Below, in pieces: positions 24,540-33,707 of a DNA stretch of 64,000 nucleotides. The stretch comes from Sphingosinicella sp041916975 (lineage in GTDB: Bacteria; Pseudomonadota; Alphaproteobacteria; Sphingomonadales; Sphingomonadaceae), in the NCBI RefSeq assembly GCF_041916975.1, contig NZ_JAYRYK010000001.1, positions 124,001-188,000 on the forward strand. The letters are read 5' to 3'. The translations under genes and the position numbers were made by a program. Within the stretch, counting starts at the first letter, position 1; each line of letters starts with the position of its first letter. The notes under the pieces are model-generated. The model saw nothing but the letters and a program-made list of their open reading frames with translations, had not been told where the DNA came from and did no database searches.

Positions 24540-25490
24540 ATGAAACTCCCCGCCCTGGAAGACGTCCAAGCTGCGGCAGCGCGCATCGCCGGTGTCGCCG
24601 TTCGAACACCGCTTTTGCGCTCGGATACGCTCGATGACGTGACTGGCGCGAAGGTCTGGCTGAAGGCCGAATGCCTGCAGCGCACCGGCTCGTTCAAGTT
24701 CCGCGGGGCGTGGAACCGGCTGTCGGTGCTAACGCCGGAAGAGCGCCGTGCGGGGGTGGTCGCGTTCTCGTCGGGGAATCACGCGCAGGGCGTCGCGCTG
24801 GCGGCAAAACTGCTTGGCATCCGCGCAACGATCATCATGCCGTCCGACGCGCCGCGCATCAAGGTGGAGGCGACGCGCGGCCACGGTGCAGAGGTTATCA
24901 GCTACGACAGGCTCACCGAACCCCGCGATGCCATCGCGGCGAAGATCGTGGCCGAGCGTGGCGGCGTGATCGTGGCGCCGTTCAATGATCCCTATGTCGT
25001 GGCGGGGCAGGGCACGGCAGGTCTCGAGATCGCCGAAGATATCGGTCAGCCGGACGTCGCACTCGTTTGCTGCGGAGGTGGCGGCCTCGCCAGCGGCATC
25101 GCGCTTGCGCTGTCGGACAGCGAAATCGTCGTCGTGGAGCCCGAAGGCTATGATGACGTCATCCGCTCGCTCGCAAGCGGCGTCATCGAGCCGGTGCGCG
25201 ATCCGGGGCCGACCCTGTGCGACGCGCTCCAAACGCTGGCAACCGCGCCGCTCACCTTCGGCATACTGCAGGTGCGCGGTGCACGCGGCGTTGCTGTCTC
25301 CGAGGCCGAGGTGAAGGCTGCGGTGGCGTTCGCGTTCCGCGCGCTGAAATTGGTGGTGGAGCCCGGCGGTGCGGCGGCGCTCGCTGCCGCGCTTTCGGGC
25401 AAGCTCGATCTCAAGGGCAAGACCGTCGCGATCACCCTGTCGGGTGGCAACGTCGACGCGGAAACCTACCGGGTCTGTCTCGGGGTTTAG
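24540..25490 (+). CDS. Threonine/serine dehydratase family PLP enzyme
   Basis: Fold-type II PLP enzyme of 316 residues. The Schiff-base lysine is Lys53 in SFKFRGA, followed by the SSGNHAQGVA substrate loop and the phosphate-binding loop CCGGGGLASG. The short length and lack of a C-terminal ACT regulatory domain fit catabolic threonine/serine dehydratases or serine racemase-like proteins, not the allosteric biosynthetic IlvA. It deaminates threonine to 2-oxobutyrate or serine to pyruvate. It diverges from ornithine decarboxylase and its stop overlaps the small convergent gene by 4 bp. Confidence 0.88.
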   Translation: MKLPALEDVQAAAARIAGVAVRTPLLRSDTLDDVTGAKVWLKAECLQRTGSFKFRGAWNRLSVLTPEERRAGVVAFSSGNHAQGVALAAKLLGIRATIIMPSDAPRIKVEATRGHGAEVISYDRLTEPRDAIAAKIVAERGGVIVAPFNDPYVVAGQGTAGLEIAEDIGQPDVALVCCGGGGLASGIALALSDSEIVVVEPEGYDDVIRSLASGVIEPVRDPGPTLCDALQTLATAPLTFGILQVRGARGVAVSEAEVKAAVAFAFRALKLVVEPGGAAALAAALSGKLDLKGKTVAITLSGGNVDAETYRVCLGV

Positions 25491-25726
25491 GCGACGCTCG
25501 TCTTGCGGACCGTCGGGCTCTTTGCCGGCACCGGCGTGTCAAGCAGGCCGTCGAGTTCGTAGGCCGCGCGCGCGGCACCATCGCCGAGACGCTTGATGTC
25601 GGTCGCGAAAGCGCTCGCGTCCTTGCCGGGGCGCGCCAGCGTCATCGCGTCGATCAGCGCGTCGAGCAGGCTGACGGACGTGCTGGTGGCGTAATCGGCG
25701 GCGAAGTTGTGATTATGTGCGACCAT
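25487..25726 (-). CDS. Small hypothetical protein, 79 aa
   Basis: A 79-residue soluble protein with the core SVSLLDALIDAMTLARPGKDASAFATDIKRLGDGAARAAYELDGLL, probably helical, and a basic tail (SPTVRKTSVA). No family is recognised. It is supported by a ribosome site (GAGGAA) 10 nt before the ATG, by a stop that overlaps the neighbouring convergent gene by exactly 4 bp, and by sitting where no other gene fits. Upstream of glpD's stop there is a 45-bp gap, so it may be the last gene of the glpD transcript. Confidence 0.6.
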   Translation of the reverse strand: MVAHNHNFAADYATSTSVSLLDALIDAMTLARPGKDASAFATDIKRLGDGAARAAYELDGLLDTPVPAKSPTVRKTSVA

Positions 25727-25771
25727 GGGGCGATTTCCTCGTGCGTTGCGAGGGAATCTACGACCCGCTTC

Positions 25772-27244
25772 CTAACTCTTGGTAAATCGTGCGGCGAACC
25801 ACTGTGCGACGGCCGCCCTTGCGTCGTCGGAGAGGTGAAGGCCGAGCTTGCTGCGGCGCCAGAGCGCGTCGTCCGCCGTTTGCGCCCACTCCTCGGCGAC
25901 CATGTGTTCAAGCTCCGCCGTGAACACCCCGCCCAGGTTTTCGCCAAGGCCGTTCTCCAGCATCTCGTCGGCGCGCGTGCCATAGAGACGCGCCAACCGG
26001 TCGACGATTCGTGGATCGTAGTCGGCGTGTTTCACGCGCAGGTTTTCGCGCCACTTCGTCCACGCCTGCTGGCCAGTGAGGCCGGGAATGCGCGGGAAGT
26101 CGCTGCCCGGCAGCGGCTGTTCCGCCGTCCAGCGCTGGCTCTCCGGAAACAGACGGCCGAGCACGTCTTCAGCGAGCAGGCGGTACGTGGTGATCTTGCC
26201 GCCGACGACCGTGACGGCGTCCCCGCCTTCGTGCGAGACGATCTTCCAGTCCCGCGTTGTCTCGCGCGCGCCTTTGCCTTCTTCCAGCACCAGCGGGCGG
26301 ATGCCGGCGTAGGTGGAGATGATGTCGGCGCGTTCGAGCGGGCGTGAGAGATAGCGGTTCGCGGCGGCGAGCAGATAATCGGTTTCCGCCTCGGTGATCC
26401 GCGGCGTGTTCGGTGAGTCGATCGTCGTTTCGGTCGTGCCGATCAGCGAGAAGTCGTTTTCGTAGGGAATGATGAAGACGATGCGGCCGTCGGGCTGCTG
26501 GAGGATGTAGCTGTCCTGCCCGCGGCCGATACGGCGCGTGACGAGGTGGGCGCCCTGCACGAGCCGGAGGCGGGGCGCGTCCGGTAGACCGAGCACATTG
26601 GCGGCGACCTCGCTTGCCCACGGCCCCGCGCAGTTGATCACGCGCGCGGCGGAAAGGCTTGTGCCGTCGCCGAGTTGGGCGTCCCAGCCCGAGGCGGTGC
26701 GGGTCGCTGTGGTGACGGCGGTGCGGGGAAGGACGAGGGCGCCCCGATACGACGCATCCTGTGCGTTCGCGATGACGAGTCGGGCGTCGTCTACCCAACC
26801 GTCCCAGTACCGAAATGCCTGCGTGTAGCGCTTGTCGAGCGGCTGGCCGGCGTGATCGTCGCGGAGGACCACCTTCGACGAACCGGGCACCTGCTCGCGG
26901 TGCGCGAGATGATCGTAGAGGAAAAGACCGGCGCGGATCATCCAGCCGGGGCGCGTGTCCGGCCCCAAAGGCAGGATGAAGGGCATCGGGCGCGTGAGGT
27001 GCGCGGCGATATCGAGCAGGACTTCGCGCTCGGCCAGAGCCTTGCGGACCAGCCGGAACGCGTAGAATTCCAGATAGCGCAGCCCGCCGTGGATGAGCTT
27101 GGTGGAGGCGGCAGACGTCGCGCCGCCGATATCGGCGGCATCGACGAGCGCGACCTTGAGGCCGCGGCCCGACGCATCGCGCGCAAGCCCGGCACCATTG
27201 ACGCCCGCGCCGATGATGAGAAGATCGAAATGGCCCCTGTTCAC
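25772..27244 (-). CDS. glpD: Aerobic glycerol-3-phosphate dehydrogenase
   Basis: FAD-dependent membrane-associated enzyme that oxidises glycerol 3-phosphate to dihydroxyacetone phosphate and passes electrons to quinone. The 490-residue product begins LLIIGAGVNGAGLARDASGRG (FAD site). It continues with STKLIHGGLRYLE, NCAGPWA and TYAGIRPLV, and ends with the DAO_C domain. The start is GTG at 27244. It is divergent from glpK across a 43-bp gap, forming a glycerol-use locus; TIM and the lower glycolytic genes elsewhere in the window complete the path. Confidence 0.96.
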   Translation of the reverse strand: MNRGHFDLLIIGAGVNGAGLARDASGRGLKVALVDAADIGGATSAASTKLIHGGLRYLEFYAFRLVRKALAEREVLLDIAAHLTRPMPFILPLGPDTRPGWMIRAGLFLYDHLAHREQVPGSSKVVLRDDHAGQPLDKRYTQAFRYWDGWVDDARLVIANAQDASYRGALVLPRTAVTTATRTASGWDAQLGDGTSLSAARVINCAGPWASEVAANVLGLPDAPRLRLVQGAHLVTRRIGRGQDSYILQQPDGRIVFIIPYENDFSLIGTTETTIDSPNTPRITEAETDYLLAAANRYLSRPLERADIISTYAGIRPLVLEEGKGARETTRDWKIVSHEGGDAVTVVGGKITTYRLLAEDVLGRLFPESQRWTAEQPLPGSDFPRIPGLTGQQAWTKWRENLRVKHADYDPRIVDRLARLYGTRADEMLENGLGENLGGVFTAELEHMVAEEWAQTADDALWRRSKLGLHLSDDARAAVAQWFAARFTKS

Positions 27245-27287
27245 GGGCGTTTACCTAAAGCCGCTGCGCGCGCTAGGAAAGCGGGTA

Positions 27288-28763
27288 ATGACGCACATCC
27301 TCAGCATCGACGAGGGCACGACCTCGACGCGCGCGGTGGCCTTCACCCCGGAAGGGCGCATCGGTGCCGCGTTCGGCGAGGAGATCGTCCAGCATTTCCC
27401 GCAAAGCGGCTGGGTGGAGCATGACCCCGCCGAGATCTGGGAAAAGACGCTGCGCGCCGCGAATCGGGTCGTCGACGCGGTCGGCGCACAATCGATCGCC
27501 GCGATCGGCATCACCAACCAGCGCGAGACGATCGTATTCTGGGACCGGAGGACCGGGGATCCGCTCGCGCCCGCGATCGTCTGGCAGGACCGGCGCGGCG
27601 CGGCGATCTGCGCGGACCTGAAGGCGCGCGGACTGGAAGACGATGTGCAGGGCCGCACCGGGCTGCTGCTCGACCCGTATTTCTCCGCAAGCAAGATCCG
27701 CTGGGCGCTCGAAAACTGGCCGGAGGTGCGCGACGCGGCCAAAGCCAAGCGGCTCGCGATAGGGACGATCGATTCGTGGCTTATCTGGCGCCTGACGGGC
27801 GGGCTCCATGTGACCGACGCGACGAACGCGGCGCGCACGCTGCTGATGGACCTTCAGCGCTGTACATGGGACGCGGGGCTCGCCGCGCTGTTCGATGTGC
27901 CGATGGATGCGCTGCCCGAGATCATCGACTGCGCCGGAGGCATCGGCGAGACCCGGCTGATCGGCGGGCGTGCGATTCCGATTTCGGGGTGCGCAGGGGA
28001 CCAGCAGGCGGCAGCGATCGGGCAGGTGTGCCTCGATCCCGGCGCGGTCAAATCGACCTACGGCACGGGCGCGTTTCTGCTCGCACACGCGGGCGAAACG
28101 CCACCGGTGTCGTCGAACCGGCTGCTTTCGACCGTGGCGTGGCGGCTGGGTGGTCGTGCGGCCTATGCGCTCGAAGGCAGCATCTTCGTTGCGGGCAGCG
28201 CGATAAAATGGCTGCGCGACCAGATCGGCATCATCGCCAACGCTTCGGAAACCGCCGGTCTTGCAGCCTCGGTGCCGGACAGCGGCGGCGTTGCCTTCGT
28301 ACCCGCTTTCAACGGCCTCGGCGCGCCGTGGTGGGAGCCGGAGGCGCGCGGCATCATCACCGGGATCAGCGGCGGCACGACGCGCGCACACATCGTCCGC
28401 GCCTGCCTTGAAGCCATGAGCCTGCAAACCTCCGACCTGCTGGACGCGATGCGCCGCGACGGCGTGTCGCCTTCACTGCTGCGCGTCGATGGCGGCATGG
28501 TGGCGAACGACTGGCTGTGTCAGGACCTTGCCGACGTGCTCGGCATCACCGTAGAGCGTCCGAGGGTCGTGGAAACGACGGCGCTCGGCGCGGCCATGCT
28601 GGCGGCGGTGGGACACGGTCTGTTCGCCGATCTCGAGTCGGCCGGCGTGATGTGGCACGCCGAGCGCAGGTTCGAGCCGGCGCTCAACGAGGAGGCGCGC
28701 ACCGTGCGCAAAACGAACTGGGCAACCGCCGTAGGGCAAGTGATGGCAGGGCTTCCGGAATGA
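27288..28763 (+). CDS. glpK: Glycerol kinase
   Basis: Phosphorylates glycerol with ATP. FGGY-family kinase of 491 residues with the N-terminal SIDEGTTSTRAVAF phosphate-binding motif, ITNQRETIVFWDR, GCAGDQQAAAIGQ, STYGTGAFLL and the C-terminal VDGGMVANDWLCQDLADVLG. I chose ATG 27288 because the family starts within a few residues of the SIDEGTTS motif. It diverges from glpD and no glpF transporter is visible. The stop overlaps a small membrane protein gene by ATGA. Confidence 0.96.
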   Translation: MTHILSIDEGTTSTRAVAFTPEGRIGAAFGEEIVQHFPQSGWVEHDPAEIWEKTLRAANRVVDAVGAQSIAAIGITNQRETIVFWDRRTGDPLAPAIVWQDRRGAAICADLKARGLEDDVQGRTGLLLDPYFSASKIRWALENWPEVRDAAKAKRLAIGTIDSWLIWRLTGGLHVTDATNAARTLLMDLQRCTWDAGLAALFDVPMDALPEIIDCAGGIGETRLIGGRAIPISGCAGDQQAAAIGQVCLDPGAVKSTYGTGAFLLAHAGETPPVSSNRLLSTVAWRLGGRAAYALEGSIFVAGSAIKWLRDQIGIIANASETAGLAASVPDSGGVAFVPAFNGLGAPWWEPEARGIITGISGGTTRAHIVRACLEAMSLQTSDLLDAMRRDGVSPSLLRVDGGMVANDWLCQDLADVLGITVERPRVVETTALGAAMLAAVGHGLFADLESAGVMWHAERRFEPALNEEARTVRKTNWATAVGQVMAGLPE

Positions 28764-28939
28764 CCAATATGCTTGCGATCATCCTGTCGTTTGCCGTGAT
28801 CGCCGCCTTTGTCATCGGCGGCGGCGGTGTTTGGATCATCCTGAAGCGCCCCGCCGAGCGCAAAAAGGGCCTGCTGATGGTGGGCGTCGCCATCGTCACG
28901 CTTGTCAACGTCTGGCTGCTCGCGGCCCCCGTACCCTGA
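28760..28939 (+). CDS. Small two-helix membrane protein, 59 aa
   Basis: A 59-residue protein with two hydrophobic segments (about residues 4-27 and 39-56) joined by a basic loop KRPAERKKG, so both ends probably face the periplasm and the loop the cytosol. No named family is recognised. Its ATG overlaps the glpK stop (ATGA), which implies coupled translation and is the main reason to believe it. It may assist glycerol uptake or GlpD membrane attachment, but nothing in the sequence proves that. Confidence 0.65.
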   Translation: MTNMLAIILSFAVIAAFVIGGGGVWIILKRPAERKKGLLMVGVAIVTLVNVWLLAAPVP

Positions 28940-29009
28940 CATTTTGCTTCAGTTGCCGTGGGCACGGCCCCGGTTAGACTCGCCGCCGCAACAGCGACGG
29001 GAGACGCGC

Positions 29010-31112
29010 GTGCGCCGATGGGGAGTGATCGTGGCCTGCCTGATGGCGGCCGCCTGTGGCAATGCGAGCAAGAAAGCGGCACTGCCGGTCGATGATGCGC
29101 GGCTCGCCGCGGCGGCGGACGAGCCCGGAAGCTGGCTGACGCATGGCGGCACTTACGAGGAGCAGCGCTACAGCCGGCTCGATGCGGTGAACGCAGGCAA
29201 CGTCGGCAAGCTCGGACTTGCGTGGAGCCACAGCTTCGACACGAACCGGGGGCAGGAAGCGACGCCGATCGTGGCGGACGGCGTGCTCTACACGACCTCG
29301 GCATGGTCCAAGGTTTACGCGTTCGACGCAAAGACGGGCGCGCTGCTTTGGGAACATGATCCGAAGGTGCCGGGCGAGACCGGCTTCAAGGCGTGCTGCG
29401 ACGTCGTGAACCGCGGCGTCGCGCTTTACGACGGCAAGGTCTATTCGGGGACGCTCGACGGGCGCCTGATCGCGCTCGATGCGAAAACCGGCAAGCCCGT
29501 CTGGAGCGAGGTCACGGTCGATCAGTCCAAGCCCTACACGATCACCGGCGCACCGCGCATCGTGAAGGGCAGGGTGCTGATCGGCAACGGCGGCGCCGAA
29601 TACGGCGTACGCGGCTATGTTTCCGCCTATGACGCGAAGACCGGCAAGCTGGCATGGCGGTTCTACACGGTGCCGCCCGGCCCCGGCGCGCCCGCGGACG
29701 GCGCGGCTTCGGACCCGATAATCGAGACCATGCGCGCCACGTGGGCGGGCGACTGGTCGAAATTCGGCGGCGGCGGCACGGTGTGGGACGCGATCGTCTA
29801 TGACAAGGATTTCAACCAGATCCTGATCGGCGTCGGCAACGGCAGTCCGTGGAACCACAAGGTCCGCTCCGAAGGGAAGGGCGACAACCTGTTCGTCTCG
29901 TCGGTCGTCGCGCTCGATGCCGATACCGGCGCCTACAAGTGGCACTATCAGGGGACGCCGGGCGAGACGTGGGATTTCACGCAGACGCAGCCGATCATCC
30001 TTGCCGATCTCAGCATCGACGGTGCGTCGCGCAAGGTGATGATGCAGGCGCCGAAGAACGGCTATTTCTATGTGATCGACCGCAAGGATGGGCAACTCGT
30101 CTCGGCGAAGGGCTTCGTACCGCAGACGTGGACGACCGGCGTCGACATGGCGACGGGGCGGCCGATCGAAGCCGAGAATGCCCGCTTCACCAAGGGGACG
30201 TTTGTCGCGCTTCCCTCGGCGTTCGGCGCGCACAACTGGCATCCGATGGCGTTCAGCCCCAAGACCGGCCTCGTTTACCTCCCCGCGCAGGAGGTGCCTT
30301 TCGCCTATCTCGCCGATGCGAAATTCAAGGGCCGGGAAGGCGGTTGGAATGTGGGGATAGACTTCCTTGCCAACGCCGTGCCGGATGATCCGGCGCAGTT
30401 CCGCGCGCTCCGCGCCCTGCTGAAGGGCCAGCTCATCGCGTGGGATCCCGTGCAGCAGAAAGAGATGTGGCGCGTCCAGTACGACGGGCCGTGGAACGGC
30501 GGCGTGCTCGCGACGGCAGGGAACCTCGTGTTTCAAGGGAACGCCCACGGCGAATTCGCGGCCTTTGCGGCCGACAGCGGCAAGAAGCTCTGGGGCTTCG
30601 ATGCGGGCACGGGCGTGATCGCCGCGCCGGTCAGCTATGCGGTGGACGGCGAACAATATGTGGCGGTGATGGCGGGCTATGGCGGCGCCTATCCGCTTTC
30701 GTCGTCGTTCGTCGACAATCCGCGACCGATGCCCAGCGGCCGTCTGCTCGTCTTCAAGCTCGGCGGGCGCACACCCTACAAGATCGAGCGCATCGAGAAT
30801 GCGCCTGCTACGGTCGTCGAGGCTGCATGGAGCGCCGAGACCGTGACACACGGGGCTGCGCTCTATGAGGGCACGTGCGGTGTCTGCCACGGCCCGGCGG
30901 GCATTTCCTCCGGCGTTCTGCCCGATCTGCGGCGCTCGGGTGTGCTTGCCGACAAGGACAACTGGAACGCCGTCGTCATCGGCGGTGCGCTCAAGGATCG
31001 CGGCATGGTGAGCTTTGCACCGTGGATGTCGGCCGACGACGCCGAGGCTATCCGTGCTTATGTTGCCGGCAAGGCGAAGTTGTTGGCGGCCGAGGAAGCG
31101 AGGGGCGGCTAA
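29010..31112 (+). CDS. PQQ-dependent quinohemoprotein alcohol dehydrogenase
   Basis: Periplasmic type II quinohemoprotein dehydrogenase, 700 residues. The signal region MRRWGVIVACLMAAACGN has a possible lipobox. An eight-bladed PQQ propeller follows with W-motifs, the adjacent-cysteine pair in FKACCDVVNRG, and the active-site aspartate in PGETWDFTQTQP. A C-terminal cytochrome c domain has heme motif CGVCH near residue 630 and a Met ligand probably in DRGMVSFAPWM. It oxidises alcohols and passes electrons to a cytochrome or quinone. No pqq synthesis gene is in the window. The GTG start at 29010 has GGGAG 7 nt before it. Its stop overlaps the convergent GNAT gene. Confidence 0.92.
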   Translation: MRRWGVIVACLMAAACGNASKKAALPVDDARLAAAADEPGSWLTHGGTYEEQRYSRLDAVNAGNVGKLGLAWSHSFDTNRGQEATPIVADGVLYTTSAWSKVYAFDAKTGALLWEHDPKVPGETGFKACCDVVNRGVALYDGKVYSGTLDGRLIALDAKTGKPVWSEVTVDQSKPYTITGAPRIVKGRVLIGNGGAEYGVRGYVSAYDAKTGKLAWRFYTVPPGPGAPADGAASDPIIETMRATWAGDWSKFGGGGTVWDAIVYDKDFNQILIGVGNGSPWNHKVRSEGKGDNLFVSSVVALDADTGAYKWHYQGTPGETWDFTQTQPIILADLSIDGASRKVMMQAPKNGYFYVIDRKDGQLVSAKGFVPQTWTTGVDMATGRPIEAENARFTKGTFVALPSAFGAHNWHPMAFSPKTGLVYLPAQEVPFAYLADAKFKGREGGWNVGIDFLANAVPDDPAQFRALRALLKGQLIAWDPVQQKEMWRVQYDGPWNGGVLATAGNLVFQGNAHGEFAAFAADSGKKLWGFDAGTGVIAAPVSYAVDGEQYVAVMAGYGGAYPLSSSFVDNPRPMPSGRLLVFKLGGRTPYKIERIENAPATVVEAAWSAETVTHGAALYEGTCGVCHGPAGISSGVLPDLRRSGVLADKDNWNAVVIGGALKDRGMVSFAPWMSADDAEAIRAYVAGKAKLLAAEEARGG

Positions 31113-31600
31113 GGCAAATCGCGCCACATCACACAGCGCCGGGCCGGGTTCGGCTGCACCGCCAGTCGGCGCGCGAGTGCGGGCGGGATCTGATCGGCGG
31201 CGAGCACCCGGAAACCCATCCGTTCATAGTAGGGTGCATTCCAGGGGATCGTACGGTCCGTTGTCAGGCTCGCGGCCTTGAAACGGCGCACTGCCGCCTC
31301 GGCGAGCGCGGCTTCGATGAGCACCCGGCCGATGCCGCGACGCTGGTGCGATGCCGAGACCGATATCTCATCGATGTAGAAGCTGCTTTCCAGCCGCTCG
31401 GCCCGGAGGTAGCCCACGGGCATTCCGCCCTCATCCGCGACCCATAGTTTGTTCTGCGCAAGCGCGGGATGGAAATGTTCGGGTGCCGATGTCTGGCCGA
31501 CCGCCCACGCCATGTGCGTGCCTTCGAACAGCGTGCCGGCGGACAGTTCGACGACCGTCAACGCTGCGATGTCGGCCTCGCTTCCGTAGCGGACGATCAA
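31109..31600 (-). CDS. GNAT family N-acetyltransferase
   Basis: A 163-residue acetyltransferase with the acetyl-CoA motif SASHQRRGIGRVLIEAALAEA (motif A, Q/RxxGxG/A), a preceding beta strand FYIDEISV, and NAPYYERMGFRVL near the end. The substrate is unknown. I start it at TTG 31600, which overlaps the VWA gene stop as TTGA on the same strand; upstream ATG codons lie inside the VWA gene. This makes it the second gene of a VWA-GNAT pair. It converges on the PQQ dehydrogenase with a 4-bp overlap. Confidence 0.8.
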   Translation of the reverse strand: MIVRYGSEADIAALTVVELSAGTLFEGTHMAWAVGQTSAPEHFHPALAQNKLWVADEGGMPVGYLRAERLESSFYIDEISVSASHQRRGIGRVLIEAALAEAAVRRFKAASLTTDRTIPWNAPYYERMGFRVLAADQIPPALARRLAVQPNPARRCVMWRDLP

Positions 31601-32778
31601 TGCGTTCGGGTCAGCGCGCGCATGGCGTCGTCGAGCCCATCCAGCGTCAGCGGAAACATGCGGCCTTCCATCAGGGTCTTCACCATCTGGATGGACTGCC
31701 CGTACTGCCAGTTCTTCTCGGGGATGGGGTTCAGCCACACGGCGCTGTGGTAGATGTCGGTCATCCGCCGCATCCACACCTCGCCGGCCTCCTCGTTCCA
31801 GTGCTCCACAGAGCCGCCCGGATAGTTGATCTCATACGGGCTCATCGAGGCGTCGCCCACGAAGATCAATTTGTAGTCCGCCGGGAACTTGTGGAGCACG
31901 TCGAGCGTCGGCGTGCGCTCGGTGAAGCGGCGGCGATTGTCCTTCCACACGCCCTCGTAGACGAAATTGTGGAAGTAGAAGAATTCGAGGTGCTTGAACT
32001 CGCTGCTCGCGGCTGAGAACAGTTCCTCGCAGAGCTTGATGTGCGGGTCCATCGATCCGCCGACATCGAGAAACAGTAGCACCTTCACCGCATTGTGCCG
32101 CTCCGGGCGCATCACGATATCGAGATACGCCTTGCGCGCGGTGCCCTTGATCGTCGCGTCGAGGTCCAGCTCGTCCGCTGCGCCGGTGCGCGCGAAGCGG
32201 CGCAAGCGGCGCAGCGCCACCTTGATGTTGCGTGTGCCCAGTTCGACCTCGTTGTCGAGGTTCTTGAACTCGCGCTTGTCCCAAACCTTGATGGCGCGGC
32301 CCTGCCGGCCTTCCTTCTGGCCGATGCGCACGCCTTCGGGGTTGTAACCATAGGCTCCGAAGGGCGATTTCCCCGCCGTCCCGATCCATTTGTTGCCGCC
32401 TTCGTGGCGTTCCTTCTGCTCTTCGAGGCGCTTTTTCAGCGTCTCCATGATCTCGTCCCACGAGCCCAGTTTCTCGATCTCGGCCTTTTCCTCATCCGTC
32501 AGATAAAGCTCGGCGAGTTTCTTCAGCCACTCTTCCGGGATTTCGGCGGTTTCCGCCTCGAAGCTGGTTTCAAGGCCGTGGAAGACCTTGCCGAACACTT
32601 GGTCGAAACGGTCGAGCAGCGCCTCGTCCTTCACGTAGGCTGCGCGGGAAAGGTAATAGAAACTCTCGACGTTCCGGTCGATCACGCCCGCCTTCAGCGC
32701 CTCCAGAAGCGTCAGATGCTCCTTGAGGCTCGCCGGAATCTTGGCAGCGCGGAGGGCGTCGAGGAAGTCCAGAAACAT
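31597..32778 (-). CDS. VWA domain-containing CoxE-like protein
   Basis: A 393-residue cytosolic protein of the CoxE/VWA family that works with MoxR-type AAA ATPases as a chaperone or metal-centre assembly pair. The N-terminal helical region (residues 1-170) precedes a VWA domain whose MIDAS motif reads LFLDVGGSMDPH, with a glycine in place of the first serine as in other CoxE proteins. The later region FVGDASMSPYEINYPGG completes the fold. Its likely partner ATPase is at 35225-36076 on the same strand, with other genes between them. No strong ribosome site precedes ATG 32778. Confidence 0.88.
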   Translation of the reverse strand: MFLDFLDALRAAKIPASLKEHLTLLEALKAGVIDRNVESFYYLSRAAYVKDEALLDRFDQVFGKVFHGLETSFEAETAEIPEEWLKKLAELYLTDEEKAEIEKLGSWDEIMETLKKRLEEQKERHEGGNKWIGTAGKSPFGAYGYNPEGVRIGQKEGRQGRAIKVWDKREFKNLDNEVELGTRNIKVALRRLRRFARTGAADELDLDATIKGTARKAYLDIVMRPERHNAVKVLLFLDVGGSMDPHIKLCEELFSAASSEFKHLEFFYFHNFVYEGVWKDNRRRFTERTPTLDVLHKFPADYKLIFVGDASMSPYEINYPGGSVEHWNEEAGEVWMRRMTDIYHSAVWLNPIPEKNWQYGQSIQMVKTLMEGRMFPLTLDGLDDAMRALTRTH

Positions 32779-32935
32779 GGGGTGCGGGGCCTTTCGGTGG
32801 TCCAGTCGGCGGGGAGCATAGAGCAATCCGCGCGCGGAGGCATTAGCCGGTTCCGCTAGGGCTGTCACATTCGCGACCTTGCACCGCTGCGCCGCGCCCG
32901 CATTGTGCGCTCCGCAATAGAACGAGGAGACGGGC

Positions 32936-33649
32936 ATGAGCTGGGCGGCGGGCAAGAGCGTTCTGGTGACGGGTGGAACGCAGGGCATCGGGCACGCGAC
33001 CGCGCTCGCCTTCCGCAATCTCGGCGCGAATGTCACCGTCACCGGCACGCGGGAAGCGGCTTCCGCGTATGACGGTGACCTTGAGGGGCTTTCCTACGTG
33101 AAGGTCAACATGGCGGAGAAAGCGGATATCGCTGCTTTGGGCGCGGGGCTGTCGGCGCTCGACGTGCTGGTGAACAATGCCGGAATGGTCAGCGAAAACG
33201 AGTACGACCTTGCGAACTTCGAGGCGGTGATCGCGGTCAACCTCAATGCCGTGATGGACGTGTGCCTGCGCTGCCATCCGCTGCTGAAGGTCGGGGGCGG
33301 CAGCATCGTGAACGTCGGCTCGCTGGCCTCGTTCCTCGCGCTCAGGGAAACGCCGGCTTACAATGCCAGCAAGGCCGGAATCCTCGGGCTCACGCGTGCG
33401 CTCGCCGACAAATGGGCGCCCGACGGCATCCGGGTCAACATGGTGGCGCCGGGGTTCATCGAAACGCGCATGACAGCGCCCATGCGCCGCGATGCGAACT
33501 CCGAAAGCCGCATGTTGAAGGCGATCCCGATGCGCCGGTGGGGGCGGCCCGAGGAGGTCGCGGAGCCGATCGTCTTTCTCGCCTCTCCCGGCGCGGCTTA
33601 CATCACCGGACAGAGCCTCGCGATGGACGGCGGGCTGATGCTGCGCTGA
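32936..33649 (+). CDS. SDR family oxidoreductase
   Basis: Classical short-chain dehydrogenase, 237 residues. Cofactor motif TGGTQGIG, LVNNAGM, catalytic serine in IVNVGSL, YNASK (Tyr and Lys) and APGFIETRMT are all present, as is the C-terminal ITGQSLAMDGG. A strong ribosome site (GAGGAG) sits 9 nt before the ATG. It is the only plus-strand gene between the VWA and MoxR genes and is followed by a hairpin shared with the convergent PEP-CTERM gene. The substrate is unknown; sugars, alcohols or 3-oxoacyl compounds are all possible. Confidence 0.88.
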   Translation: MSWAAGKSVLVTGGTQGIGHATALAFRNLGANVTVTGTREAASAYDGDLEGLSYVKVNMAEKADIAALGAGLSALDVLVNNAGMVSENEYDLANFEAVIAVNLNAVMDVCLRCHPLLKVGGGSIVNVGSLASFLALRETPAYNASKAGILGLTRALADKWAPDGIRVNMVAPGFIETRMTAPMRRDANSESRMLKAIPMRRWGRPEEVAEPIVFLASPGAAYITGQSLAMDGGLMLR

Positions 33650-33653
33650 GACC

Positions 33654-33688
33654 AAAAAAAGGGCGGTGCGACCATCGTCACACCGCCC
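33654..33688 (-). terminator. Terminator of the PEP-CTERM gene (minus strand)
   Basis: An 8-bp stem GGGCGGTG/CACCGCCC (33681-33688 with 33661-33668, 12-nt loop) followed on the minus strand by seven Ts (33660-33654). A clear intrinsic terminator for the gene ending at 33708. On the plus strand the stem lies 11 bp after the SDR stop but lacks a T-tract. Confidence 0.92.
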
Positions 33689-33707
33689 TTGCCAGGATTG
33701 CGTCCGT

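Noticed and set aside
28974..31127. 717-codon open frame antisense to the PQQ dehydrogenase gene
   Set aside because: It mirrors the complete dehydrogenase gene. Composition is arginine/alanine rich with no motif or ribosome site.
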